A DNA stretch of 64,000 bases from Tritrichomonas musculus (Eukaryota > Parabasalia > Tritrichomonadida > Tritrichomonadidae): positions 4,774,001-4,838,000 of the forward strand of contig JAPFFF010000011.1 of the NCBI GenBank assembly GCA_039105265.1. The letters are read 5' to 3'. This document shows, in pieces, positions 30,621 to 39,481 of the stretch. The notes under the pieces are model-generated. The model worked only from the letters and a program-made list of their open reading frames with translations, searched no databases and was not told where the DNA came from. Position numbers and translations under genes: made by a program. Within the stretch, counting starts at the first letter, position 1. Every line of letters starts with the position of its first letter.

Positions 30621-30978
30621 TCTGTTTTTAATAACTTATACTAGTGAAATTATCGTTTTTACCAATAACTATAAAATTATTTAATAAATTATTTTTTTTT
30701 CTCAAACTAACTGTATTATACATATTGCATACATTTCCACCAAATTATCATAAAAAAATTATTAAGATTTTTTTTTATTGATGGCTGCCTAAAAATAATT
30801 TATGATGACTTTAAGCTGGTTGGCCTTGAAAAGCAGCCTTTTGATATTGAATATCACTTTATTGGATTCAAAATTAAAAAATCAACGACGACAACAAAAA
30901 ATAATAATAAATACAATAACAATAAAGCGAAGTTTAATATATTCATTTACATATTTGATACAACAAAAACAATAAAAC
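30621..30978. other. Intergenic, AT-rich
   Basis: 358 bases between the Nup210-like gene and the nested transposon stack. It includes the left target duplication AATAAAAC (30971-30978). Confidence 0.5.
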
Positions 30979-31035
30979 CTAGGCTTTTGTGTCCAAACGA
31001 GTTTGTATTCAAAAAGTATCCAATGGATACTCATT

Positions 31036-31166
31036 CTAGGCTTTTGTGTCCGAAATTTTTTTTCTCAAAAAGTTTCGAAAAATGTCCGAAAAGTATCCAA
31101 ATTGGATATTTTTGGATACTTTTTTTAACTTTTTGAATATAAAAAATTTCGGACACAAAAGCCTAG
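31036..31166 (+). mobile_element. 131-bp CTAG-ended MITE, copy 2
   Basis: The same 131-bp element as at 19864-19994, with the same 26-bp perfect inverted ends. It has no duplication of its own on both sides: the left flank is TACTCATT, but its partner lies after the adjoining element at 31585-31592. Confidence 0.9.
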
Positions 31167-31584
31167 GGGACAATCGTTTTTTTCTACGCCACTTTTTGAA
31201 TGGTTTTTCTATCCATGAATAGCTATTCATGGAAAGTAAAAAACCGCCATCTTAAGGTGAAATTTAACTTACTCTGTTAAGAAAATTAACCTAAAAAATC
31301 GTAAATTTAAATTTTCTCTTAAAATTAAAACTATTTGCTTTTTTTGATATAATTTTTTTTTATTTTTACATAATTTTTCAGGAATATACGCACCAGTGAT
31401 CACCACGGGGCTGCGCGAAGCCGAATCTGGTTCCTTGAATTGCTTGATGAATCGGGAAGCCATTTGAACTATATATTTATGCATTATTTAGCAAAAATTG
31501 AATAAAAAATGTATAAAAAAGTATTCAAAAAGTTTAAAAGTTTTCAAAAAGTGGTGTAGAAAAATACGATTCCCCAAGCCTAGT
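31163..31584. mobile_element. 422-bp element with ends CTAGGGGACAATCG, fused to the 131-bp MITE
   Basis: The inverted ends are about 40 bp and imperfect: CTAGGGGACAATCGTTTTTT at the left, and CTAGGCTTGGGGAATCGTAT reading inward from the right, both followed by TTCTAC-CCACTTTTTGAA. The interior contains a short minus-strand frame from ATG 31463 (MASRFIKQFKEPDSASRSPV) in a locally GC-rich patch, perhaps the start of the transposase of an autonomous relative or a captured exon. Confidence 0.75.
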
Positions 31585-32038
31585 ACTCATTTTTGTTCGT
31601 TATTTTTTGAGAGAATTTGAGTATCCAAAATAGCCAAAATGGACACTTTAATTCAATCTTGGATACACCTTTCAATTTTCATTGATTATTTTGAATGTAT
31701 ATTTCGTTTGACCAATTATATCGCTCCAAATTTACATTGAATTTTTTTTTTATTTCAAATGTTGATCTTCTTGGTTAAAATTATTCTTAGTGAATTTGAA
31801 AAGTTTATAATTCATATTTGAGAGGTTTTTTAAAAATTAAGAATAGTAGGTGTTTAAGACATTTATTATTGCTTTTTTTCTGATATTAATGAGTTTATTA
31901 AAGTAAAAATAAAGTATCCAATAAAATATTATTTGGATACTTCAACACAAATCTTTGAATAAAATACTAAATAAAAAAGCTGTTTTATGTCCACAAAAAG
32001 TGACAGCTTTTTACAAAAAGTCGAAAATGGACACTCAG

Positions 32039-32640
32039 CTAGGCTTTTGTGTCCGAAATTTTTTATATTCAAAAAGTTAAAAAAAGTATCCAAAAAGGGT
32101 GTAATTTTTTAGCACAGTGCTGCAGCACAGAGAACTTTTTGTATGTATATATGGTTCAGATAAACTTTTTGAGAAATTAAAATTAATATTTTTTAAACAA
32201 AATAGCATGACCCCCTATTCATGCTTTTTTTATTCCTTTAAAATAATTTAAAAATATTTGTTTTCTTATTTAATATTGATTTTAACCATTAAATCCTAAA
32301 TTTTATCAATTTAGGAAGCCCAACAAGCCATTTGATTCTCTAAATCAACCATTTTTGAGAAGAATTATTAATCAAATAATAATCTCATTTTTGAAAATTT
32401 TCGATTATTTCGCCTTTAACATATTCTCTAAATGGCATAAATTAAGAAATCAATAAAAAATACAATGAACTTTTAATCTTTTCTATGTAAAATAAAGCTC
32501 GAAAAAATGGACGATTATTTTCTTCTGAAAAAGTTGTATGTGCTATAAAGAATTCCTCATCCAAAAATATCCAATTTGGATACTTTTCGGACATTTTTCG
32601 AAACTTTTTGAGAAAAAAAATTTCGGACACAAAAGCCTAG
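32039..32640 (-). mobile_element. 131-bp CTAG-ended MITE, copy 3 (reverse orientation), split by a later insertion
   Basis: Flanked by the perfect 8-bp duplication ACACTCAG (32031-32038 and 32641-32648). With the inner insertion and one copy of its 9-bp duplication set aside, exactly 131 bp remain, and by eye these equal the reverse complement of copy 2 base for base. Confidence 0.9.
32097..32558. mobile_element. 462-bp insertion with 9-bp target duplication (MULE-like MITE)
   Basis: The perfect 9-bp duplication ATCCAAAAA lies at 32088-32096 and 32559-32567. The ends read inward GGGTGTAATTTTTTAGCACA and GAGGAATTCTTTATAGCACA: they share G-x-G at the tip and TTT-x-TAGCACA at positions 10-20. 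A 12-bp palindrome GTGCTGCAGCAC follows the left end. There is no coding capacity. The 9-bp duplication points to a Mutator-like element; the weak ends leave this open. Confidence 0.75.
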
Positions 32641-32670
32641 ACACTCAGTTCACTGGATACAAAAGTCTAG

Positions 32671-33539
32671 AATAAAACTCAAATTTAGTTTTTCAAAAGA
32701 AAAATAAAAAAAGAAAAAATTAAGGAAACAGGACGAAAATTCATCATACTCAAATGGTATAAAATATCTTATTTTTACAATCAATTGATGTTTGAATTGT
32801 ATAAAACTTGATAATTTTATATCAAACTGATATAATTATCTGGCAAAACATTTCTTTCATCAAATAATAAAATTTTTAAATGCTTTTATATCATGGAAAG
32901 ATCATATTTTTGGTAAAAAACTATTTTTTGTGATGTGAACACTTTTTCTATTGCTTTTTTGTAAAAAATTAAAACTTATATATCTTCATTTTTTTAATAA
33001 TATTCTACAGTAATATATTATTTATAAATTATTTAATTTATATTTATGATATATAATTAATAATTAATGGATATAACTTCAAGAAAAATGCCAGAAAATA
33101 ATTTTATTCTCATCCACCAAAAGAAATTGAAAAATGTAAAATCATATTCAAAAAGTCAAATCTGTATTATTGAAAAGAAAAAGTAAACTTTTTTCACATA
33201 GCATTTGGATAATTTATAAAGAATATGATATTAAATTAAAAAGATATTTAGAAAATATCTTTTTTTGATGAAAAACAAATTCAAAAGATATAGAAAAAAT
33301 TACATTCATATTTTTAATTAAAACTATATAATTCAATTCAGTTCACTTTTTATCTTATTTATCGGCCAAATAACTTTTTAAATTCAAAATTTTTACAAAT
33401 AAAAAGCTCAAATGTTATGCGTTCCTTTGAAATATTGTTTAAAGAATTTATGGATGAAAAAATTCATATTCTCGTTTGAACTTTTTTAATTGATCATATT
33501 TATACATATTCAAAAAAACATCTCACATTTTTTTTTGAG
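32671..33539. other. AT-rich intergenic region
   Basis: 869 bases between the transposon stack and glucokinase. ATTCAAAAAGT lies at 33145-33155 and an initiator-like TCACATT about 20 bases before the glucokinase ATG. Otherwise featureless. Confidence 0.4.
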
Positions 33540-34655
33540 ATGTTCGCTCCATCTTTACTTCAGCCATTAAACTCATGGGCAGATAAAGTTAAAATTTGTG
33601 TTGGTGTTGATATCGGAGGAAGTGGTCTTCGTGTAAGAATTTCAAACGCCGATAAGAGTGAACAATTCATTGATATCCCACACATTCGCGCTCAATCTAC
33701 AAAAGACCTTGTCGAGTCTCTTACCAATCTTCAAGATGCATTAAACGAGATCGTACCATCTTATGAAAGCTGCGGAGCAGCTCTTGCTGTCGCAGGACCA
33801 ATTAAAAATGGAACTGTCATATTAACAAACTGGCCAGGTGATGCAGATGTTCGAACTCTTTCTCTTGATCATCTTCCTCAAAAATTATTCCCAAAGGAAA
33901 AGACTGCTTTCTTAAATGATCTTGAAGCAGGCGCATATGGAGTTATTGCAGCAGATGAACAAAAAATCCTTGATTCTCATTTTGTTCAACTTTGGCAAAA
34001 TGTTGCTCCTAAAGGCCCAATTGTTTCTAACACAAGAACAGCTGTTATGGCTCTTGGTTCTGGACTTGGTGTTGCTTTAATTGTCAAAACTCCTTTACTT
34101 AAAGAACCACTTGTTCTCCCAGCCGAGCTTGGACACGTACAAGTTCCAGCAGTATGCCAGAATGATCCAGAATCAAAGGAAGAATACGAATTGCTCCAAC
34201 ATGTTTCAAATCACTACTATGGTGGAACACAAATGCCAGAATTTGAAGATTTATCATCCGGACGTGGAATTCAATTGTGCTACCAATTCTTCCTTAAGAG
34301 AGATCAAGGCGTTCATAAGGCAGTCGAACAAATTGATGCTGGAGAAGTTGCTAGTAAGGCACATGATGGAGATAAAACAGCTAAAAATGCTCTCTTATGG
34401 TGCTACAAACTCTTCTTGCGTTTAGCTAAACAAGTTGCAACATCTCTTCAATGCGATTCAATTTTAATGGCTCTTGATAACCAAGTTAAGAATGCATGGT
34501 TTGTAGAAGCAGTTTCAGATCAACTCAAAGATGAATTCTACAATTTCATCAGGCCAGATTGGATGAAAGGAATCCGTGTTTATTCACAAATCGAAACTCT
34601 TAACTTTAATATTCTTGGTAATGATTATATGGCACATCGAATTGCTCATAAGTAA
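33540..34655 (+). CDS. GLK: Glucokinase (371 aa)
   Basis: Phosphorylates glucose with ATP at the first step of glycolysis; in trichomonads this is a cytosolic, bacterial-type glucokinase instead of a eukaryotic hexokinase. The phosphate-1 motif GVDIGGSGLRVRI is at residues 22-34, the sugar-binding segment FLNDLEAGAYG at about 123-133, the phosphate-2 motif LGSGLGVAL at about 172-180, and LPAELGHVQVPA at about 193-204. The length is that of trichomonad glucokinases. The initiator-like TCACATT lies about 20 bases upstream, and the stop sits in TAAA. The 3' end faces the AP-3 mu gene across 148 bases. Well supported. Confidence 0.92.
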   Translation: MFAPSLLQPLNSWADKVKICVGVDIGGSGLRVRISNADKSEQFIDIPHIRAQSTKDLVESLTNLQDALNEIVPSYESCGAALAVAGPIKNGTVILTNWPGDADVRTLSLDHLPQKLFPKEKTAFLNDLEAGAYGVIAADEQKILDSHFVQLWQNVAPKGPIVSNTRTAVMALGSGLGVALIVKTPLLKEPLVLPAELGHVQVPAVCQNDPESKEEYELLQHVSNHYYGGTQMPEFEDLSSGRGIQLCYQFFLKRDQGVHKAVEQIDAGEVASKAHDGDKTAKNALLWCYKLFLRLAKQVATSLQCDSILMALDNQVKNAWFVEAVSDQLKDEFYNFIRPDWMKGIRVYSQIETLNFNILGNDYMAHRIAHK

Positions 34656-34803
34656 ATTTGATAAAGTTTTGTTCAAATATTTTTATTTATTTATTTATTT
34701 AATTGTACAGTTACTCTTTGAGTCATCTTGATGATGTTGATAATAGAAAAGAAAAAAAAATTCAATGAAAATATAGTAGTTTATAAAATCCAACAACAGT
34801 GAT

Positions 34804-36018
34804 TCAACATAAGCCAGATCTAAATTCGTAGTTACCAGACTGTGCAACATATTTAATTCCCTTGAATGGCTTATATTCGACATTTTCAATATCAAGCTTT
34901 TCAACTTTGAAACCAGAAGGTGCAATACCTATTGTTACAAATATTACACTAATAACAGGAAACCTTCCACCAAGATCAAAGCCTTGCTCTGTTGATGCGC
35001 TACCCTTAAGAGTTATAGGCTCCTTCTTTGAATATGTTCCAATGGACCAGAGGACTTCGCGGGAAGTAGAGTCATATGTAGCTTTTCCTTCAGGGGCAGC
35101 AAGGGATGGGCAGAGAACTCCATCAGGCAATTCAAATTTTACTTGTATAGCCTCAATTGGCTTTGGCAATGAAGTATCTGGTTTGAAAGTGACTTCAAAT
35201 GTAACGCTTCCTTTGGACCAAGTGAATTTAGGTATAATCCAAACAGGAATGGTTGATTGTGTCGCTGTTATTCTATACTTCATCAACGTAAATGGTCCAT
35301 CTGGCGGAACAAACGGCAAAACTTTTGCATCAGGCGCATCAACTTCAATGCAACGGTGATATGTAACATCTTCATAACGGGTTGATGGAGATAAAATTAA
35401 TTTACAAAGCGGGTTACCGCTAAGCTTTGAGTTGACTTCAATGGAACCCCTGATATGACAAAAATCTGCTCTCCCATGTGATGATACAACAACATCTATT
35501 GTTTCAATAATATCTAACAAAATTTCATTTGAAGGTCTTTTAACTCCAACTTTTCGCCATGGGCGAACAACATCAAGCTGAAGACGATTTCCTTTTGAAT
35601 AATCAGTTGGAGGTCTTGTAAGCAGAGTTTGTATTGTGTTTTCTTCGTTTAATAAAGGGTATCCAAAATCAATAGCAAAATCTAGAATTTGATAAACAAC
35701 AGGATATTCATCTTTAATTGAAGCTTCTGTGCATCCATTCTTAAGTAAATCACTTAAAAGTCGTCCTACATATTGGAGTAAGGTGATAGGCATAAGAGCA
35801 AACTCATCTCCTTCACAAACGCCAACAATATAAATTTCTCGTTGTTGATGAATTAGGATTGTGTAATCACCATCTTCGATAATATCAGGCGGATTTTTTG
35901 ATCGATCACGAATAGCAACGCAAGCGGCGTCAATTTGACTTCGAGGAATTTTTTCACGGTATTGCTTTTCAATTAGAATTATTGCTTCCTTATTTAGAAG
36001 AAAGATTGCAGAAAGCAT
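34804..36018 (-). CDS. AP3M: AP-3 adaptor complex mu subunit, paralogue A (404 aa)
   Basis: Medium chain of the AP-3 coat, which sorts cargo with YxxPhi signals to lysosome-related compartments. The start is set at ATG 36018 (MLSAIFLLNKEAI), which matches the start of the second copy at 53051-54277. The longin-like N-terminal domain covers about residues 1-140, with QILDFAIDFGYPLLNEENTI at its end. The mu homology domain begins with VVRPWRKVGVKRPSNEILLDIIE (about 165) and contains KLSGNPLCKLILSPS, FVPPDGPFTLMKY and the closing SGNYEFRSGL. The VRPWR...NE..lD..E and PPDG-F-LM-Y motifs match AP-3 better than AP-1, AP-2 or AP-4. TCATTC lies about 25 bases upstream on its strand. Confidence 0.87.
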   Translation of the reverse strand: MLSAIFLLNKEAIILIEKQYREKIPRSQIDAACVAIRDRSKNPPDIIEDGDYTILIHQQREIYIVGVCEGDEFALMPITLLQYVGRLLSDLLKNGCTEASIKDEYPVVYQILDFAIDFGYPLLNEENTIQTLLTRPPTDYSKGNRLQLDVVRPWRKVGVKRPSNEILLDIIETIDVVVSSHGRADFCHIRGSIEVNSKLSGNPLCKLILSPSTRYEDVTYHRCIEVDAPDAKVLPFVPPDGPFTLMKYRITATQSTIPVWIIPKFTWSKGSVTFEVTFKPDTSLPKPIEAIQVKFELPDGVLCPSLAAPEGKATYDSTSREVLWSIGTYSKKEPITLKGSASTEQGFDLGGRFPVISVIFVTIGIAPSGFKVEKLDIENVEYKPFKGIKYVAQSGNYEFRSGLC

Positions 36019-36373
36019 TCTGAAGTTTTTTTTTCTTTTGAATGAATATGAATTGAAGTGTTCGGTTGAACCTATTTCAAATACAATCAAACTTTTTGTT
36101 TTTATTGTCATAAAAAGTTGATGTTGTTATAAATACAAAAAAGTCAAGAATTATCTTTTTTTGATTGGATTTGATTATTTACTTTGCTAAAATATTATAT
36201 TGCTTAAGTACTGGTGAAATATTTGGTCAAAATATTCAGAGGACTCATATACCAAATTAAGAAAAATTCTTGAGAAGTGACTACTTTTTATAAAGTAATT
36301 GAAACTTATCATATTACTTAATAATAGACCAATGAGAGATACTACACACGTTATAATAAAATTTGTATATCAA
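36019..36373. other. Intergenic, AT-rich
   Basis: 355 bases upstream of AP-3 mu copy A, with initiator-like TCATATTCATTC directly before that gene. It ends with the hAT target duplication TATATCAA (36366-36373). Confidence 0.45.
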
Positions 36374-37113
36374 CAGGGATGGTAAAAGAGTAACTCGAGT
36401 AAACTCGGGTAAATAAACGGTTTCTACTCGAAATTTACTCGGGAAAATGTTCTAGTAAACCGTCTACTCGAGAGTGAAATTTTTTAATTCACATTTCATC
36501 ATTTTCGAGTATTTTCTGTCAATTACTCTGAGTAAAATTGATTATTTAATAATAAAGTATTTTTGTATAAAATAAAAAGCTTATTTATCTTATTTAAAAT
36601 ATTTTTATTTCTTATCTACTTTTGGTTATTTAAATAAATCAAAATAATTTATGTTCAAATGTAAATATATATGTTTTAATGAAATTTTGTGTCATATACA
36701 ATCATTTTATTCATAAATTTAATAAACCAAAGTAAAGTTTGTAAAAAGATTGCTTTAATTCAATTTGGAATTAAATTTATTGTAATTAAGAATACCATCA
36801 ATAAGTAATTAAAATCTTATTTTTTTTTAGTATTTATCATTTGTATAGGAAATAAATAAAAAAGCTTTTGAAATGTATTCTAAAAACTATTTTTATTAAA
36901 AAAAAAAAAAAAAAATGGGAGTCGAACCAGTGATTACGAGTAAACTCGAGTAAATAAGTTATAATTGAATAGCATGAGTAAAGACGAGTAAAAATAAATT
37001 TAAAAACGGTTTTTTTACTCGAGTTTACTCGAGTAATATAGAGTACGAGGCTTACTCGAGTAAGAAAAATTTTCGAGTAGCCTTTCTTTACTCGTACTCG
37101 ATTTCCATCCCTG
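36374..37113. mobile_element. hAT-type non-autonomous element (740 bp) with ACTCGAGT subterminal arrays
   Basis: The ends are CAGGGATGG and CCATCCCTG, a typical hAT terminus, and are flanked by the perfect 8-bp duplication TATATCAA (36366-36373 and 37114-37121). Within about 170 bases of each end there are many copies of ACTCGAGT or its half sites ACTCG/CGAGT; the right end has at least four full palindromes. AAACGGTTT also occurs in both arms. The centre is AT-rich with an A-run near 36899-36915. There is no transposase. The arrays are probably transposase-binding sites, as in other hAT elements. Confidence 0.9.
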
Positions 37114-37719
37114 TATATCAACTTAATTTTTTTGTATGAAGAAGATCAAAACATTTTCCATATTCATGAATCATAATTTGATGATTTTTTAATTTTTTTT
37201 TGCCAAAATAATGAAATATTTTAGAAGATAAAAAATACTATCACGTGTGAGATATCTCAAAAAGCTCCTCTATCCAGAATTAACGAAGTTAAAGGGGTTA
37301 CGCAGCAGTTCTCCAATTTAACATGGAAAATCAATGGTTAAATCTTGTTTATGAGTAATTAGGTCTAGACAAATCTAATTTGGAGCTATTCGAAGAACTT
37401 TTCCCTAAAGATCATAGTCTCTTTAAAGAAATTTTGCATGGTGATGATTATTATTCAATAAAAATTTAATGTTTACGAAATTCACAGAAATCTCGAATTT
37501 AAAAAGAAAAAAAGAATAAGATATATTATTAATAGAATTGATCTTTGATCATTATTATGAATAAATAAAATGAAAAGTGATGATTTTCTTTTATAAAATA
37601 ATGAACAATTATTCACATGAATACACTTAAATTACCGCCTTTAAATATTCGTAATTCTTTGAGATATTTGGCTATTTTTACAAGTTGCTTGGAAAATGTT
37701 TGAAAAAGAGGCATAACAA
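37114..37719. other. Intergenic with a small gene relic
   Basis: 606 bases. It contains the right hAT duplication and the gene fragment at 37323-37469; the rest is AT-rich. Confidence 0.4.
37323..37469 (+). pseudogene. Small gene fragment with one in-frame stop
   Basis: ATG 37323 opens MENQWLNLVYE, then a TAA (37356-37358), then an in-frame LGLDKSNLELFEELFPKDHS and 17 more codons to a TAA. The acidic helical sequence and the sharp end suggest a decayed short gene or exon of the host. It is not recognised and may also be chance. Confidence 0.3.
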
Positions 37720-38982
37720 TTAAAACTCAGCTAATAATTCATGAATCATATTTTGCCATTGCCTAGCCTCCTTCTCATTTTTGAATGATATCAAATACTC
37801 ATTTCCTTTTTTAGTGTTGATTCTAATAATGTTATCTCGATCAAATTCTTTTGTATTTTTCGGAACTATTTTTGGGTCTAATAAATCGGACATATGAAGT
37901 CCAACACCATCTTTTAAAAGTGACTTGCTTGTTGTCCAAAGTAGAATCTTAGCTTCGTCGGCTAGAATTAAGTCGAACTGTTTCCACTTTAATTGCCTGC
38001 CTTTCTTTTGCGTAACTTCTGCAGTAGTTCTGTGAATCATATAAACTTTTTGCGTCTTTGCTTCTTCTTCCTCTTTTAACATCTCTTCAAGCAATTCAAT
38101 TGAATGTTTTTGACGACGGTTCATTGTTTCTATTAGAATTGGCATAAACTGGTCCGATTTTTGTTTAATATCCGATTTTTGCAAATGAATTGCATGACAA
38201 CACATCAATAAAAATTGGCAAGGCTCAGAAAAATCTGAAGAAGAATTTAATTTTGAACCATCAGAAAGAAGAATTGATGTTATTTTCATTGATGATAAAG
38301 ATGCTATTGTTTTTGAATGTGCTAAAAGAGCCTGAATTGCACTTGGCTTTTCAGCTAAATCATGCATTGCTACAGTCCATAAAGAAACAAAGAAGTAAAC
38401 AATTTCCATATCCGAAGATTCGAGCGGTTCAGCGATTTTGGTATAATATGATGGGCTACATGATGTTAATAAAGAAATTACAGTTTGAAAATTGTTAATT
38501 AAAATTGGCAAAAGCGATGCATATGGAACAAATCCAATTAGACAGTGTTCAATAATTTGAAGGAAAACATTTAAACTTAGTCGTTTTGTGTTACTGCTAT
38601 CTTGAAATAAATTTGATAAAACAGTGACATAAGAAAATAAATGTGGGCCAAATGCATAATCATTTGGTGTTGTATGGAGAAATGAATATGCTACAAATTG
38701 AGAAATCGAAATTAAATTACATATTTGTTCTTCTTTGATTTGGTCAGAAAGGTTATTAACAGTATTTGTAAGAGCTAATAGAATAGATGATATTGATCCC
38801 CATTTTGGATTCTTTGTTATACATAATGACGTCAGTAAAAGCTTGATTTCATTTAAACCTGATAAAATGATTTGCGGCTGAATAATTGATGTCAGCACGA
38901 GACAATTTAATCCCCTTCGTTGAGTTTCACTATCTTGAGAACATATAGTACTAAGATTTTGTAAAAGTTGAGTTTGCGACAT
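37720..38982 (-). CDS. PH-domain protein with helical repeat-like N-terminus (420 aa)
   Basis: I choose ATG 38982 (MSQTQLLQNLSTICSQ), because the extra 21 codons upstream are hydrophobic, AT-rich leader-like sequence. Residues about 1-290 are helical with a leucine/serine-rich, HEAT-like look. A charged coiled stretch (SIELLEEMLKEEEEAKTQK, about 292-312) leads to a C-terminal pleckstrin-homology domain (about 322-420): GRQLKWKQFDLILADEAKI, LLKDG, and the closing helix KEARQWQNMIHELLAEF with its invariant-type tryptophan. The PH domain suggests binding to membrane phosphoinositides or small GTPases; the partner is unknown. Confidence 0.7.
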   Translation of the reverse strand: MSQTQLLQNLSTICSQDSETQRRGLNCLVLTSIIQPQIILSGLNEIKLLLTSLCITKNPKWGSISSILLALTNTVNNLSDQIKEEQICNLISISQFVAYSFLHTTPNDYAFGPHLFSYVTVLSNLFQDSSNTKRLSLNVFLQIIEHCLIGFVPYASLLPILINNFQTVISLLTSCSPSYYTKIAEPLESSDMEIVYFFVSLWTVAMHDLAEKPSAIQALLAHSKTIASLSSMKITSILLSDGSKLNSSSDFSEPCQFLLMCCHAIHLQKSDIKQKSDQFMPILIETMNRRQKHSIELLEEMLKEEEEAKTQKVYMIHRTTAEVTQKKGRQLKWKQFDLILADEAKILLWTTSKSLLKDGVGLHMSDLLDPKIVPKNTKEFDRDNIIRINTKKGNEYLISFKNEKEARQWQNMIHELLAEF

Positions 38983-39481
38983 AATGCAAAAGAAAAAAAG
39001 GTATAATACTCTATCAATTGTAATATTGACTAATTTTATCATCATAAAATAAAATATTACGAAATAAAATAAAACATTTTAAGAGAAAATACTAGAATTA
39101 AAATAAATAATTAATTTATAACTTTTATCCTCTATAATATTTATGAGATAAATCAGAAATAAATTTTTATTACATCACCTCTTTTTCTTTATCTTTTTAA
39201 AATCTATATTTTTTTGCTAAAGCTCATTGAATAAATTAAGTATTTGATAAGGGAGTTCCATTTCATCATTTCTCAATTTAATCATGAAATAAAGATATTT
39301 GAACTAAAAAAAAAAATAAATAGTGAACACATAATCATAGATTAATCTCAAATGTCAAATTACAATAATAAATATAGAACAATTTATAGATTGAATTTTA
39401 TATAATGAAAAAACAGTGATTAGATGGACACAAAAGTAGAAAGCATCACGAATTCTAGTTGATTTTTACTCATCCACTTTT
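38983..39481. other. Intergenic, AT-rich
   Basis: 499 bases with no gene or element ends seen. Confidence 0.4.

Larger units (their letters stand above)
31036..31584. mobile_element. Composite CTAG-ended insertion inside the outer element (549 bp)
   Basis: Bounded by CTAGGCTT at 31036 and AAGCCTAG ending at 31584, and flanked by the perfect 8-bp duplication TACTCATT (31028-31035 and 31585-31592). Its left 131 bp are a complete short MITE. The rest (31163-31584) has its own inverted ends, sharing the four bases CTAG with it (see the companion entry). It contains a 22-bp perfect palindrome centred at 31222-31223 and a GC-rich protein-like patch at 31380-31463. Confidence 0.85.
30979..32670. 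mobile_element. CTAG-ended DNA transposon (outer element) carrying nested insertions
   Basis: The ends are CTAGGCTTTTGTGTCCA (30979-) and, at the right end read inward, CTAGACTTTTGTATCCA (-32670): 15 of 17 bases match. The perfect 8-bp duplication AATAAAAC flanks it (30971-30978 and 32671-32678). After removal of the two inner insertions and their duplications, 525 bp of original element remains, with no coding capacity. The 8-bp target site and short imperfect ends fit the hAT superfamily or another 8-bp-TSD group. It is non-autonomous. Confidence 0.88.

Noticed and set aside
36899-36945. Sequence like a tRNA B box followed by a T-run (minus strand GGTTCGACTCC then T-run)
   Set aside because: No pairing T-stem, acceptor stem or A box; it sits inside the hAT element. 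Probably chance.
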